Shown: positions 57,074 to 64,000 of the stretch, piece by piece
Layout of the letters: each line of letters starts with the position of its first letter
Numbering within the stretch: the stretch's first letter is position 1
From: DAITBA01 sp036824005
GTDB taxonomy: Bacteria; Pseudomonadota; Gammaproteobacteria; Burkholderiales; Rhodocyclaceae
Length of the DNA stretch: 64,000 bases
Assembly (NCBI GenBank): GCA_036824005.1
Contig: DAITBA010000002.1
Span: 210,395 to 274,394, forward strand
Direction of reading: 5' to 3'
Notes under the pieces: model-generated
What the model saw: the letters and a program-made list of their open reading frames with translations, nothing else
What the model was told of the DNA's origin: nothing
The model's database searches: none
Translations under genes and position numbers: made by a program

Positions 57074-57688
57074 ATGAGTGCTTTCGTATACGCCCTGAAG
57101 AATGGTGTGGGCGAGATCTTCTACGTCGGTGCCACCAAGGATCTAAAGCGCAGGATGCGCGAGCATCGAAAGACGTTCGGCCATGCACCGCATTACCAGG
57201 TTCTGGAGGAGTGCCTGGATGACTGGCGCGACGCCGAGCACGAATGGATACGCTTTTATCGTTCTCAGGGCGCCCAGCTGATGAATCGAACGACGGGCAG
57301 AAATGGCGTTCTGGCATTGGATGAGCACTCTCGTCGCAAGCTATCGCTCGCGATCAAGGGAAGGGCTAAGTCGCCCGAACATCGGGCCAAGATCAGCGCT
57401 TCGCAGCGCGGTATGCCACGCGGGTGGTCGCCGGAAGGGGAGGCGCGGATTCGGGCTATGCAGTTCAAGCCTGGTCAGGACCCGCATGCATATCTGCCGA
57501 AAGAAATAAGAGACCGAATCACTGCTGGCCGCCGCGAGAAAGCCTTGGCGCTGACTGCGGACGAGCGGGCGCGTCGCAACAGGAAGGCTTGGGCCTCCTA
57601 TACGCCGGAGCAGCGTGCGGAGCGCGGCCGCAGGATTCGAGAAGGTCAATTGCGCGCCCGCGCGCGCCGCGAAGCACAAGGCGCGTAG
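57074..57688 (+). CDS. GIY-YIG homing endonuclease
   Basis: A 204-residue protein. GIY-YIG nuclease domain (about 1-85): FVYALKNGVGEIFYVGATKD with VYA/YVG variants, LKRRMREHR with the catalytic Arg, and AEHEWIRFYRSQG with the metal-binding Glu. The C-terminal half has NUMOD3-type DNA-binding repeats (GRAKSPEHRAKISASQRGM, later RDRITAGRREKALALTADER). It is a free-standing mobile endonuclease sitting between tail genes that are normally adjacent. Confidence 0.88.
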   Translation: MSAFVYALKNGVGEIFYVGATKDLKRRMREHRKTFGHAPHYQVLEECLDDWRDAEHEWIRFYRSQGAQLMNRTTGRNGVLALDEHSRRKLSLAIKGRAKSPEHRAKISASQRGMPRGWSPEGEARIRAMQFKPGQDPHAYLPKEIRDRITAGRREKALALTADERARRNRKAWASYTPEQRAERGRRIREGQLRARARREAQGA

Positions 57689-58138
57689 ATGACCGGCGAG
57701 CAGCAGCGCATGGCCGTGATCACCGAGGCCAGGACTTGGCTCGCGACACCCTGGCATCATGGCGCGCGCATCAAAGGCGTCGGTGTCGATTGCGCTCAGT
57801 ATCTGGCGGCCGTGTATGCCGCCTGCGGGCTGGTGCCGCACATCCAGACCGATCCCTATCCGATGGACTGGCATATGCACCGGGATGAACCACGCTTTCT
57901 GTGCCACCTGTTGCGTCACGCTTGCCCCGTGGAGCGTTCCCTGCCTGCCGACATCGCCATGTTCCGCTTCGGCCGCCACGCCGCCCATGGCGCGATCGTG
58001 ATTCGCTGGCCGCAGATCATCCATGCCTACATCGATGAAGGGGGCGTGGTGCTCTCCGATGCCGGCACCGGACGACTGGCCGAGCGGTTTGCCGGATTCT
58101 ACCGGCTCAGGATCTGGGCACCCGAGGCGCCAGCATGA
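57689..58138 (+). CDS. NlpC/P60-family tail peptidase
   Basis: A 149-residue domain: catalytic Cys in GVGVDCAQYLAAVYAACG, His in RHAAHGAIVIRWPQIIH, a third polar residue nearby. Tail-tip NlpC/P60 proteins cut peptidoglycan peptides during DNA entry. The ATG follows the endonuclease stop directly, and the stop overlaps the tail-tip gene start. Confidence 0.88.
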   Translation: MTGEQQRMAVITEARTWLATPWHHGARIKGVGVDCAQYLAAVYAACGLVPHIQTDPYPMDWHMHRDEPRFLCHLLRHACPVERSLPADIAMFRFGRHAAHGAIVIRWPQIIHAYIDEGGVVLSDAGTGRLAERFAGFYRLRIWAPEAPA

Positions 58139-61100
58139 GCGGTTTGTTCGGCAAGCGCTCCACGATCAGCACAGAAGAGCCGCGCATCGGTGCGCTGCGA
58201 ATCCAGCAATCCGCCTATGGTCTGGCCATCCCGCTGATCTGGGGCAAGAGCAGGCTGACCGGCAATCTGATCTGGTACGGTGATTTCACGGCCATTCCGC
58301 ATACGACGACGCAGTCGTCTGGCGGGAAGGGCGGCGGTGGCGTGACCAACAGCTCGACGACCTACACCTACACAGCCGCCGCGGCCGTCGGAATCGCGGA
58401 AGGGCCGATTAACGGCATCGGCACGGTGTGGGCGGGGAAAGAGAAGTCGAGTCTGGCGGCATTGGGCCTATCGCTGTTCGCGGGCAGTTACCCGCAAACA
58501 CCCTGGGGCTATCTGAGTACCTATCACGCGGCCGAGGCATTGGGCTACCAGGGGACCGCCTATGCCGCCGGCGTGCTCGATCTGGGCGGCGGCGCATCGT
58601 TGCCGAACCTGTCGTTCGAGGTGAAGGGGCGACTGCCATTCCAGGCAGGCACCGTCGACGACGCCAACCCCAGGGACATCGTCGTCGATTTCCTCTGCAG
58701 TGCCAACTACGGCTGCGGCTTCCCCTCGGCCAAGGTGGGCGACCTCACCCAGTATTCGAACTACTGCGTCGCCAACGGCATCTTCCTCTCGCCGGCGCTC
58801 ACCGAGCAGCAGCAGGGGCAGCAGCACCTGGCGGACCTGCTGCAGGCCACCCACTCGGCGCCGGTGTGGTCCGAGGGCAAGCTCAAGATCCTGCCCTTCG
58901 GCGACACTCAGGTGAGCGGCAACGGCGCCACCTACGTGCCGGACATCATCCCGCGCTACGACCTCACCGACGACGACTTCCTCGCCGACGGCGACGAGGA
59001 TCCCATCCGCGTCATCCGCAAGACCACGGCGGACGCCTACAACCAGGTGCAGATCGAGCACCTGGACCGGGCCAAGGACTACAACCCCTCGGTGCTGGAG
59101 CTCAAGGACCAGGCCAACGTCGAGGCCTTCGGCCTGCGCCCCATGCAGCCGATCAAGATGCACGCCATCTGCGAGCAGGTGATCGCCGCCAAGGTGGCGC
59201 CGCTGATCCTGCAGCGGGCGCTCTACATCCGCAACGAGTACGATTTCCGCCTCGGCTGGCGCTATTGCCTGCTCGAGCCCATGGACATCGTCACCCTCAC
59301 CGACCTCAAGCTGGGCATGAACAAGTACCAGGTGCGCATCCTCGAGGTGGAAGAGGACGAGGAGGGCGCGCTCTCCATCCGCGCCGAGGATTTCCCCTTC
59401 GGCGTCGCCCACCCGCCCCAGATCCAGACCCAGACGCCGGGCGGCTACTCGGTGGACTTCAACGTCGCGCCCGGCAACGCCAACACGCCCGTCATCTTCG
59501 AGCCGCCGATCGCGCTCGCCGGCCAGCCGGAGATGTGGCTCGCCACCAGCGGCGGTCAGAGCTGGGGCGGCGCCGAGGTCTGGGTGTCGCTGGACAACGC
59601 CACCTACAAGCAGGTCGGCGTCATCCACGGCCGCGCCCGCCACGGCACCTTGACGGCGACGCTGCCCTCCGGCGGCGACCCGGACACCGTCAACACCCTG
59701 GCGGTGGATCTCTCCGTCTCCGGCGGCACGCTCACGAGCGGCAGCATCGATGACCGCGACCTCTACAACACCCTGTGCTACGCCGACGGCGAGCTGGTGA
59801 GCTACGCTACGGCCACGCTCACCGCCGCCAACCGCTACGATCTCACCAGCCTGCGCCGCGGCGCCTACGGCACGCCGGTCGGCAGCCACGCCAGCGGGAC
59901 GAAGTTCGCCCGCCTCGACCAGGCCATCTTCCGCTACGCCTACGACCCCAGCCTGATCGGCAAGCCGCTGTACGTGAAGCTGCGCAGCTTCAACATCTAC
60001 GGCGGCGCAGCCCAGGATCTGTCGGCGCTGACGCCCCACAGCTACACCATCGCCGGCGCGCCCCTGGGCAGCGTCGGCGGCCTGGTGCTAGCCGAGCCCT
60101 TCACCGGCAGCGCCTGCCACATCAAGTGGAACGCCTACCCGGGCGCCTCGAGCTACAAGGTGGAGGTGTGGGTGGGCGGCACGCTCCGCCGCAACACCCA
60201 GAACGTCGCCGGCACGGCCTACACCTACAGCTTCGAGAACGCCAAGTCCGACGGCGGGCCGTGGCGCACCCTGGAGTTCCGCGTCTATGCCGTGGCCGCC
60301 AACGGCCAGTCCAGCAGCCCGGCGATCCTTGGTGCGACCAATCCCCAGGTGGGCGCCCCCACCGGCATCCAGACCGTGGGCGCCGGCAGCTCCCTCTCCG
60401 TCTCCGCCGCCCGGCCCGCGGACACGGACTATGCCGGCACCCGGGTGTGGATCAGCCAGACCAGCGGCTTCGACCCGCTCGCCGCCACGCCGAACTACGA
60501 CGGGCCCAACACCTACGCCAGCTTCCTCGGGCTCGATTCCGGCACCTGGTATCTGCGCCTGGCCCACTACGACGTCTTCGGCGCCGACGGCCTCAATCTC
60601 TCCTCGGAGATCGCCGTCACCGTCACCGGCACCAGCGGCGGCATCGACGTGGTCGGCACCCTGCCCACCACCGGCCTCACCGAGGGGCGCGTCGTCTACC
60701 TGACGACGGACGAGAAGATCTACCGCTACGACGGCACCGCGTGGGTGACGTGGACGGACGGCTCTGACCTGCTGGCGGCCTCCGTCACGGCCGGCAAGAT
60801 GGCCGTCGCCGAGCTCTCCGCCATCAGCGCCGACATGGGCGACCTCACGGCGGGCACCATCACCCTGGACGCCGCCGGCTTCCTCCGCGGCGGCCAGACC
60901 GACTGGGCCACCGGCAAGGGCTTCTGGCAGGGCTACAAGAACGGCGAGTACCGCGCCTCCATGGGCAACCCTGCCCAGCTCAACACCCTGTCCACCTCCG
61001 ACAAGGGCAGCGGCCTGACGGTGGCCGGGCCCCTCGTCCGCCACCCCGGCGCCACCGGTTGGCACGCGGTGCGCGCCTCCAGCCCATTCACCACCGGCAA

Positions 61101-62151
61101 GTGGTACTGGGAGGTGCGCGCCGCCTCGCGCACCGGCGTCACCTACAGCGAGGACCCGCTGATGGTGGGGGTGGGCAACGCCTCGGCCGTGGTGGAGGGG
61201 ACGTATCCCGGCGCCAATGCCAACAGCCTGGCCTACTACAACGGCAACGGCGGCACCCAGGACTACCGCTACGACGGCGCGGTCAACGCCTACGGCTCGG
61301 GCACCTTCGGCCCCAACGAGGTGATCGGCGTTGCCTACGACGCCGACGCCCGCGCGATCACCTTCTATAAGAACGGCACGACGCAGGGCACGATTACGAT
61401 CCCGGCCGGGCTGACCGGCGCGCTCTTCCCCATGTTGGGCCTGTTCCAGCAGAACCAGGCCGCCATGGTGAACTTCGGTCCCAACTTCACCTACACCGCG
61501 CCCGCCGGCTACAAGGCGCCGCGCTCCGGCGGCTACACCTGGGACGGCGACCGCTTCGTCCTCGACGGCGACCTGGTGCTGCGCGGCACCCTGTGGGGCG
61601 CGGACGGCATCTTCTCCGGCGACCTGCTGGCGGCGCGCGGGACGTTCGCGGGCGACCTGTCGGCCGCCCGGGGCACCTTCAGCGGCTCGCTCACCGCTGA
61701 TGCGGTGAATGCGGTGAATACGATCAACATCGCGGGCAATGCGGTGACGGTGCCGGTGTTTGCGAGTGTGCCGGCATCGTCCTATACAAACACTCACACC
61801 AATGGGCAGAATTTTTATCTCGACATTGTTTCGTGCGCGATAGATTCCGGGGGGTCTCCGGTCTCGCTTTGGCTAACCACTAATCTCGTATGTGATAACA
61901 ATGGGTTCTTGCCACCATATACCAATTACTTAAATTCGTACTTCGAGGTGTGGCGCGGAGGCTCTCTGCTGTTTCAGTCTGCGGTAAACGAACTTCCTAC
62001 AGCCATCACGCTTCAGGACGCTGCGCCGCCTGCGGGGGTTAATACCTACTCACTTAAGTGGCACATTGTTACGGGGCCGCAAGGGACCAATGAGGCTGTT
62101 ACGTACTCTTGGAGCCGATCAACTTTATTTGCAATAGCAACGAAACGATGA
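58135..62151 (+). CDS. Tail-tip/host-specificity protein (J-like) with SPRY-like domain
   Basis: A 1338-residue protein. N-terminal part SAYGLAIPLIWGKSRLTGNL is typical of tail-tip attachment proteins; a phage-tail/hub domain follows (about 290-440), then fibronectin-like modules (about 640-860). Residues about 980-1125 resemble a B30.2/SPRY domain: GKWYWEVRAASRT, VIGVAYDADARAITFYKNGT, GALFPMLGLFQQN, VNFGPNFTY. The last 125 residues are encoded by less GC-rich DNA and are probably the receptor-binding end. Confidence 0.88.
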   Translation: MSGLFGKRSTISTEEPRIGALRIQQSAYGLAIPLIWGKSRLTGNLIWYGDFTAIPHTTTQSSGGKGGGGVTNSSTTYTYTAAAAVGIAEGPINGIGTVWAGKEKSSLAALGLSLFAGSYPQTPWGYLSTYHAAEALGYQGTAYAAGVLDLGGGASLPNLSFEVKGRLPFQAGTVDDANPRDIVVDFLCSANYGCGFPSAKVGDLTQYSNYCVANGIFLSPALTEQQQGQQHLADLLQATHSAPVWSEGKLKILPFGDTQVSGNGATYVPDIIPRYDLTDDDFLADGDEDPIRVIRKTTADAYNQVQIEHLDRAKDYNPSVLELKDQANVEAFGLRPMQPIKMHAICEQVIAAKVAPLILQRALYIRNEYDFRLGWRYCLLEPMDIVTLTDLKLGMNKYQVRILEVEEDEEGALSIRAEDFPFGVAHPPQIQTQTPGGYSVDFNVAPGNANTPVIFEPPIALAGQPEMWLATSGGQSWGGAEVWVSLDNATYKQVGVIHGRARHGTLTATLPSGGDPDTVNTLAVDLSVSGGTLTSGSIDDRDLYNTLCYADGELVSYATATLTAANRYDLTSLRRGAYGTPVGSHASGTKFARLDQAIFRYAYDPSLIGKPLYVKLRSFNIYGGAAQDLSALTPHSYTIAGAPLGSVGGLVLAEPFTGSACHIKWNAYPGASSYKVEVWVGGTLRRNTQNVAGTAYTYSFENAKSDGGPWRTLEFRVYAVAANGQSSSPAILGATNPQVGAPTGIQTVGAGSSLSVSAARPADTDYAGTRVWISQTSGFDPLAATPNYDGPNTYASFLGLDSGTWYLRLAHYDVFGADGLNLSSEIAVTVTGTSGGIDVVGTLPTTGLTEGRVVYLTTDEKIYRYDGTAWVTWTDGSDLLAASVTAGKMAVAELSAISADMGDLTAGTITLDAAGFLRGGQTDWATGKGFWQGYKNGEYRASMGNPAQLNTLSTSDKGSGLTVAGPLVRHPGATGWHAVRASSPFTTGKWYWEVRAASRTGVTYSEDPLMVGVGNASAVVEGTYPGANANSLAYYNGNGGTQDYRYDGAVNAYGSGTFGPNEVIGVAYDADARAITFYKNGTTQGTITIPAGLTGALFPMLGLFQQNQAAMVNFGPNFTYTAPAGYKAPRSGGYTWDGDRFVLDGDLVLRGTLWGADGIFSGDLLAARGTFAGDLSAARGTFSGSLTADAVNAVNTINIAGNAVTVPVFASVPASSYTNTHTNGQNFYLDIVSCAIDSGGSPVSLWLTTNLVCDNNGFLPPYTNYLNSYFEVWRGGSLLFQSAVNELPTAITLQDAAPPAGVNTYSLKWHIVTGPQGTNEAVTYSWSRSTLFAIATKR

Positions 62152-62558
62152 GTCAAGTCTTCTTTGTTGTGTATGCGCCTGATACAGGAAAGATACTTCG
62201 TACAGGAATGTGTCCTGATTTTTTGGTCAATGCTCAGGCTTCAAGCATGCAGGCGGTGCTGCTGTCGAATGGGCCGATAACAGAACAGAGCCATTACATC
62301 TCGTCGGGACGGGTGCTGGCCAAGCAGGCGCTACCGAATTTTGACAAAACTACTGTTGTGGCAAATGGGACAGATGTCGTTACGTGTGCCGGCTTGCCGA
62401 ATCTCACTCATGTTGATATTGATGGTGACGGTGTTGCAGATCAGATAGTGACAGACGGCAGTCTTGAGCTGACGTTCTCAACGCCTGGCTTTTACAATGT
62501 GACCCTCGACGGCGGGGTTGCCTATGCCATAAAAAAGGTGACGATCCATGCGACTTAA
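62148..62558 (+). CDS. Small protein downstream of the tail tip
   Basis: A 136-residue protein, MSQVFFVVYAPDTGKILRTG, with a beta-rich second half (TFSTPGFYNVTLDGGVAYAI). ATGA overlap with the tail-tip gene and the same lower-GC composition suggest it moved with the receptor-binding module. Perhaps a fibre chaperone or tip cap; not established. Confidence 0.65.
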   Translation: MSQVFFVVYAPDTGKILRTGMCPDFLVNAQASSMQAVLLSNGPITEQSHYISSGRVLAKQALPNFDKTTVVANGTDVVTCAGLPNLTHVDIDGDGVADQIVTDGSLELTFSTPGFYNVTLDGGVAYAIKKVTIHAT

Positions 62559-62769
62559 CGTAGCGCCGACACCGGAGCGCTTGAAGGCGCTGCTAGACAG
62601 CCAACACTCGACCATCATCAAGGGGGACGCAACGCTTGCGGCGCTGGAAACAGCCACCCCCGCGCAAATTGATGCTTGGATTGATGCACAGGTGAATTCC
62701 CTTGCCGATGTGCTACGGGTGCTGAAGTTGGTGCTGAAAATCGTTATATTGCTGTGGCGTCGAAAGTAA
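62548..62769 (+). CDS. Last rightward phage gene, small protein
   Basis: A 73-residue protein, MRLNVAPTPERLKALLDSQH, then TPAQIDAWIDAQVNSLADVL and a hydrophobic, basic end (LKLVLKIVILLWRRK). Such proteins are common as the last gene of phage tail operons. Its final 57 bases are antisense to the alternative recombinase tail. Confidence 0.6.
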   Translation: MRLNVAPTPERLKALLDSQHSTIIKGDATLAALETATPAQIDAWIDAQVNSLADVLRVLKLVLKIVILLWRRK

Positions 62770-62898
62770 GTCAGAAATGGTGCCACCGGCACCATCGATC
62801 TGACGATCAGTAGCTCCGATACGACGGGCATGTGCCGCTTTCCTCTTTCTCGGCGCCTGAAATGGCACAGCGCCCCGCAAAGTGGGGTTAAGGTCATA
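62713..62898 (-). other. Alternative 3' end of the recombinase gene in the excised phage
   Basis: In the integrated state this is not joined to the recombinase. Joining the ends at the 18-bp core puts the reading frame on this strand: after GGA the next codons are TAT GAC CTT AAC, and it stays open for 61 codons to a stop at 62713. The predicted tail is basic (APRKRKAAHARRIGATDRQI). Confidence 0.55.
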
Positions 62899-62915
62899 TC
62901 CCCGTGGGGACGCCA
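62877..62915. other. attR of the prophage
   Basis: Core ATCCCCGTGGGGACGCCA (62898-62915) repeats the tRNA-Glu end. The arm GCAAAGTGGGGTTAAGG (62877-62893) ends ten bases before the central GT (62904-62905), mirroring the arm in attL. Host sequence TTGCAAGCAGTGGG follows. Confidence 0.85.
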
Positions 62916-63058
62916 TTGCAAGCAGTGGGTCGCGAAAGCGCGGCTTGTTGATTCCACCGTCGTTGGAGTCTCAGCAGATATCCATTGTTGATCGGGACTC
63001 TGGCAGGCGACGTCCACCCATGACTCGGCCGCGAGGGTCGCTCAACGCGAGCATCGTC

Positions 63059-63087
63059 TTTGCTACCCCGCCTCAACGCGATATGAT
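63059..63087 (+). promoter_or_regulatory. Candidate promoter of the toxin-antitoxin remnant
   Basis: TTTGCT (63059-63064), 17-base spacer, TATGAT (63082-63087). It precedes the DUF4258/YgiT-like remnant by a few bases. The host flank 62916-63058 shows no gene. Confidence 0.4.
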
Positions 63088-63089
63088 AG

Positions 63090-63477
63090 ACGGATGCAAC
63101 AATCCACGAAAGACAGTCCGACCGCAGCTGCCCAGAAGTTTGGAGCGTCGTCCGCGGTCGTACGGTCGAAGGGTACGAAGCCGAGGTGGTCGTCAAGCTC
63201 GGTCACTCCGGGACGTTCTTCGTCATCGCTGCCTACCTCGGCTAGCCAAGCATGCGCGTCCTGCGGGCACACCAGGATTCAATTGCGTAGCGTCACTCGG
63301 AGTATTGGTAGTGGCGATGCGCTCCTCGTGATCGAAGGCATTCCCATGTGGTCGTGCCCGCATTCCCGGGGGTCCTATTTCACCGCCCAGACCATGCACG
63401 AGATCGAACGCATCAAGGCGTTGCGGGAGACTGTGGCCAAAGAAAAGAGAGTCCCGGTCGCTGAGTTTCATTCGTAA
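63090..63477 (+). pseudogene. Decayed DUF4258-like toxin and YgiT-type zinc-finger antitoxin
   Basis: One frame (63090-63245) reads VVRGRTVEGYEAEVVVKLGH and FFVIAAYLG-stop, like the end of a DUF4258/mRNA-interferase-type toxin, without a start. Another frame to 63477 reads CASCGHTRIQLRSVTRSIGS, LLVIEGIPMWSCPHSRGSYF, TMHEIERIKALRETVAKEK: a YgiT/MqsA zinc-finger domain whose second CxxC is CPHS. The first ATG in that frame (63094) lies inside the toxin part. Truncation, frameshift and a lost ligand suggest decay. Confidence 0.5.
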
Positions 63478-63548
63478 ACAATATTCGAACCCCATTTAGC
63501 GCCCGGATAAGCGGTATTCGTTAGGCCACGCAACGAACTACGGATCCC

Positions 63549-63956
63549 ATGCGAGCTACGAACACGGTCCTTCTCAAGATGGCAAAGCGGGCAGAGACCT
63601 ATGACCGCCAGCACATCATCGACTCCTTTGTCGACGTAGGTCCGCTTTTTCCTCTTCTTTCCAACCCCGATAACCAGATCTTATTTGGCCGGCGAGGAAC
63701 CGGTAAGACCCACGTCCTCGGATACCTGACAAGTGAGATCCAGAAGTCCGGCACGCTCGCCGTTCAGTTGGACATGAGAACGATTGGGTCAACTGGGGGA
63801 ATATATTCCGATTCGACACTGAAGATGGGCGAACGCGCCACACGCCTGCTTGTCGACGTGCTTGCAGCGATTCATGATCGCTTGCTCGACGAGGCTCTCG
63901 CAAAGGCCGAAGAGTACGACCTATCACGCCTAGGACCCCTGCTGGATAACGAATAG
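63549..63956 (+). CDS. P-loop ATPase, N-terminal part ending at an in-frame amber codon
   Basis: 135 residues visible: MAKRAETYDRQHIIDSFVDV, then Walker A LFGRRGTGKTHVLGYL, then VQLDMRTIGSTGGIYSDST. The start is ATG 63549 or 63582. The family, which I cannot name, normally continues several hundred residues. Here TAG at 63954-63956 interrupts, but the same frame continues RLSAAAEEAEKDRA to the window end. Either a nonsense mutation or a truncated gene. Confidence 0.55.
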   Translation: MRATNTVLLKMAKRAETYDRQHIIDSFVDVGPLFPLLSNPDNQILFGRRGTGKTHVLGYLTSEIQKSGTLAVQLDMRTIGSTGGIYSDSTLKMGERATRLLVDVLAAIHDRLLDEALAKAEEYDLSRLGPLLDNE

Positions 63957-64000
63957 CGTTTATCCGCCGCAGCGGAAGAGGCAGAGAAAGACCGTGCGGC

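Larger units (their letters stand above)
22222..62915. mobile_element. Integrated siphovirus-type prophage in tRNA-Glu
   Basis: About 40.7 kb between direct repeats ATCCCCGTGGGGACGCCA. Content in order: recombinase, leftward accessory and ParB-like genes, higBA, immunity region, primase-helicase, late regulator, terminase, head, lysis, tail. The gpA/Nu1-type terminase and lambda-B-type portal with a long tape measure point to a lambda-like siphovirus packaging from cos ends. Signs of decay: a deletion joining two tail genes, interrupted small genes. A run of 100 N lies at 34887-34986. Confidence 0.93.

Noticed and set aside
60088..61797. Long minus-strand frames opposite the tail-tip gene (also 58468-60039)
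   Set aside because: Shadows in high-GC coding sequence, lacking starts with ribosome-binding sites and any family signature.

Overview
The window is high-GC proteobacterial chromosome carrying a complete, partly decayed siphovirus-type prophage. The host genes (a class I polyhydroxyalkanoate cluster phaC-phaB-phaB-phaR followed by rimO, and bamD/rluD/pgeF just upstream) are an arrangement I associate with Betaproteobacteria (Rhodocyclales/Burkholderiales-like). No rRNA or strict marker is present, so genus is not assigned.

Host left part (1-22239): the end of an MFS transporter; a leftward pair of mutarotase and acyl-CoA ligase; tag; a TlpA-like thioredoxin coupled to an SDR; a large acyl-CoA-synthetase/GNAT fusion protein; a small conserved unknown; a universal stress protein; a remnant with a Fis-type helix; bamD divergent from rluD-pgeF; an EamA exporter; a ZIP transporter; the PHA cluster; rimO; a patatin phospholipase; a FAD-linked 2-hydroxyacid dehydrogenase; tRNA-Ala(GGC) and tRNA-Glu(TTC). 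A shared motif TTGTGC-N2/3-TGCA lies on the promoters of phaC, phaR and the synthetase/GNAT gene, suggesting one PhaR regulon that links polymer storage to protein acylation.

Prophage (22222-62915, about 40.7 kb): it is integrated in the 3' end of tRNA-Glu and bounded by an exact 18-bp direct repeat. A serine recombinase lies against the tRNA. Joining the two ends gives an attP with inverted arms placed symmetrically around a central GT dinucleotide. The recombinase frame runs through the crossover, so its C-terminus should differ between integrated and excised DNA. Leftward genes hold a DUF5131 protein, a ParB-like protein, small broken ORFs, a collagen-like secreted protein and a lipoprotein. 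Then come higBA, an immunity region (repressor, palindromic operators, Cro-like gene), a CHC2/Toprim/VapE primase-helicase, a tandem repeat interrupted by an assembly gap, a late regulator, a cosQ-like site, terminase, portal, a ClpP-capsid fusion, head completion, lysis, a 1001-residue histidine-rich repeat protein, and tail genes: tube, frameshifted chaperones, tape measure, DUF2460, DUF2163, a GIY-YIG endonuclease, NlpC/P60, and a tail-tip protein carrying a SPRY-like domain.

Several lesions (a deletion fusing two tail genes near 49940, frameshifts and stops in small genes) suggest the prophage may no longer make normal particles. Host right part (62916-64000): remnants of a DUF4258/YgiT toxin-antitoxin pair and the start of a P-loop ATPase with an in-frame amber codon.
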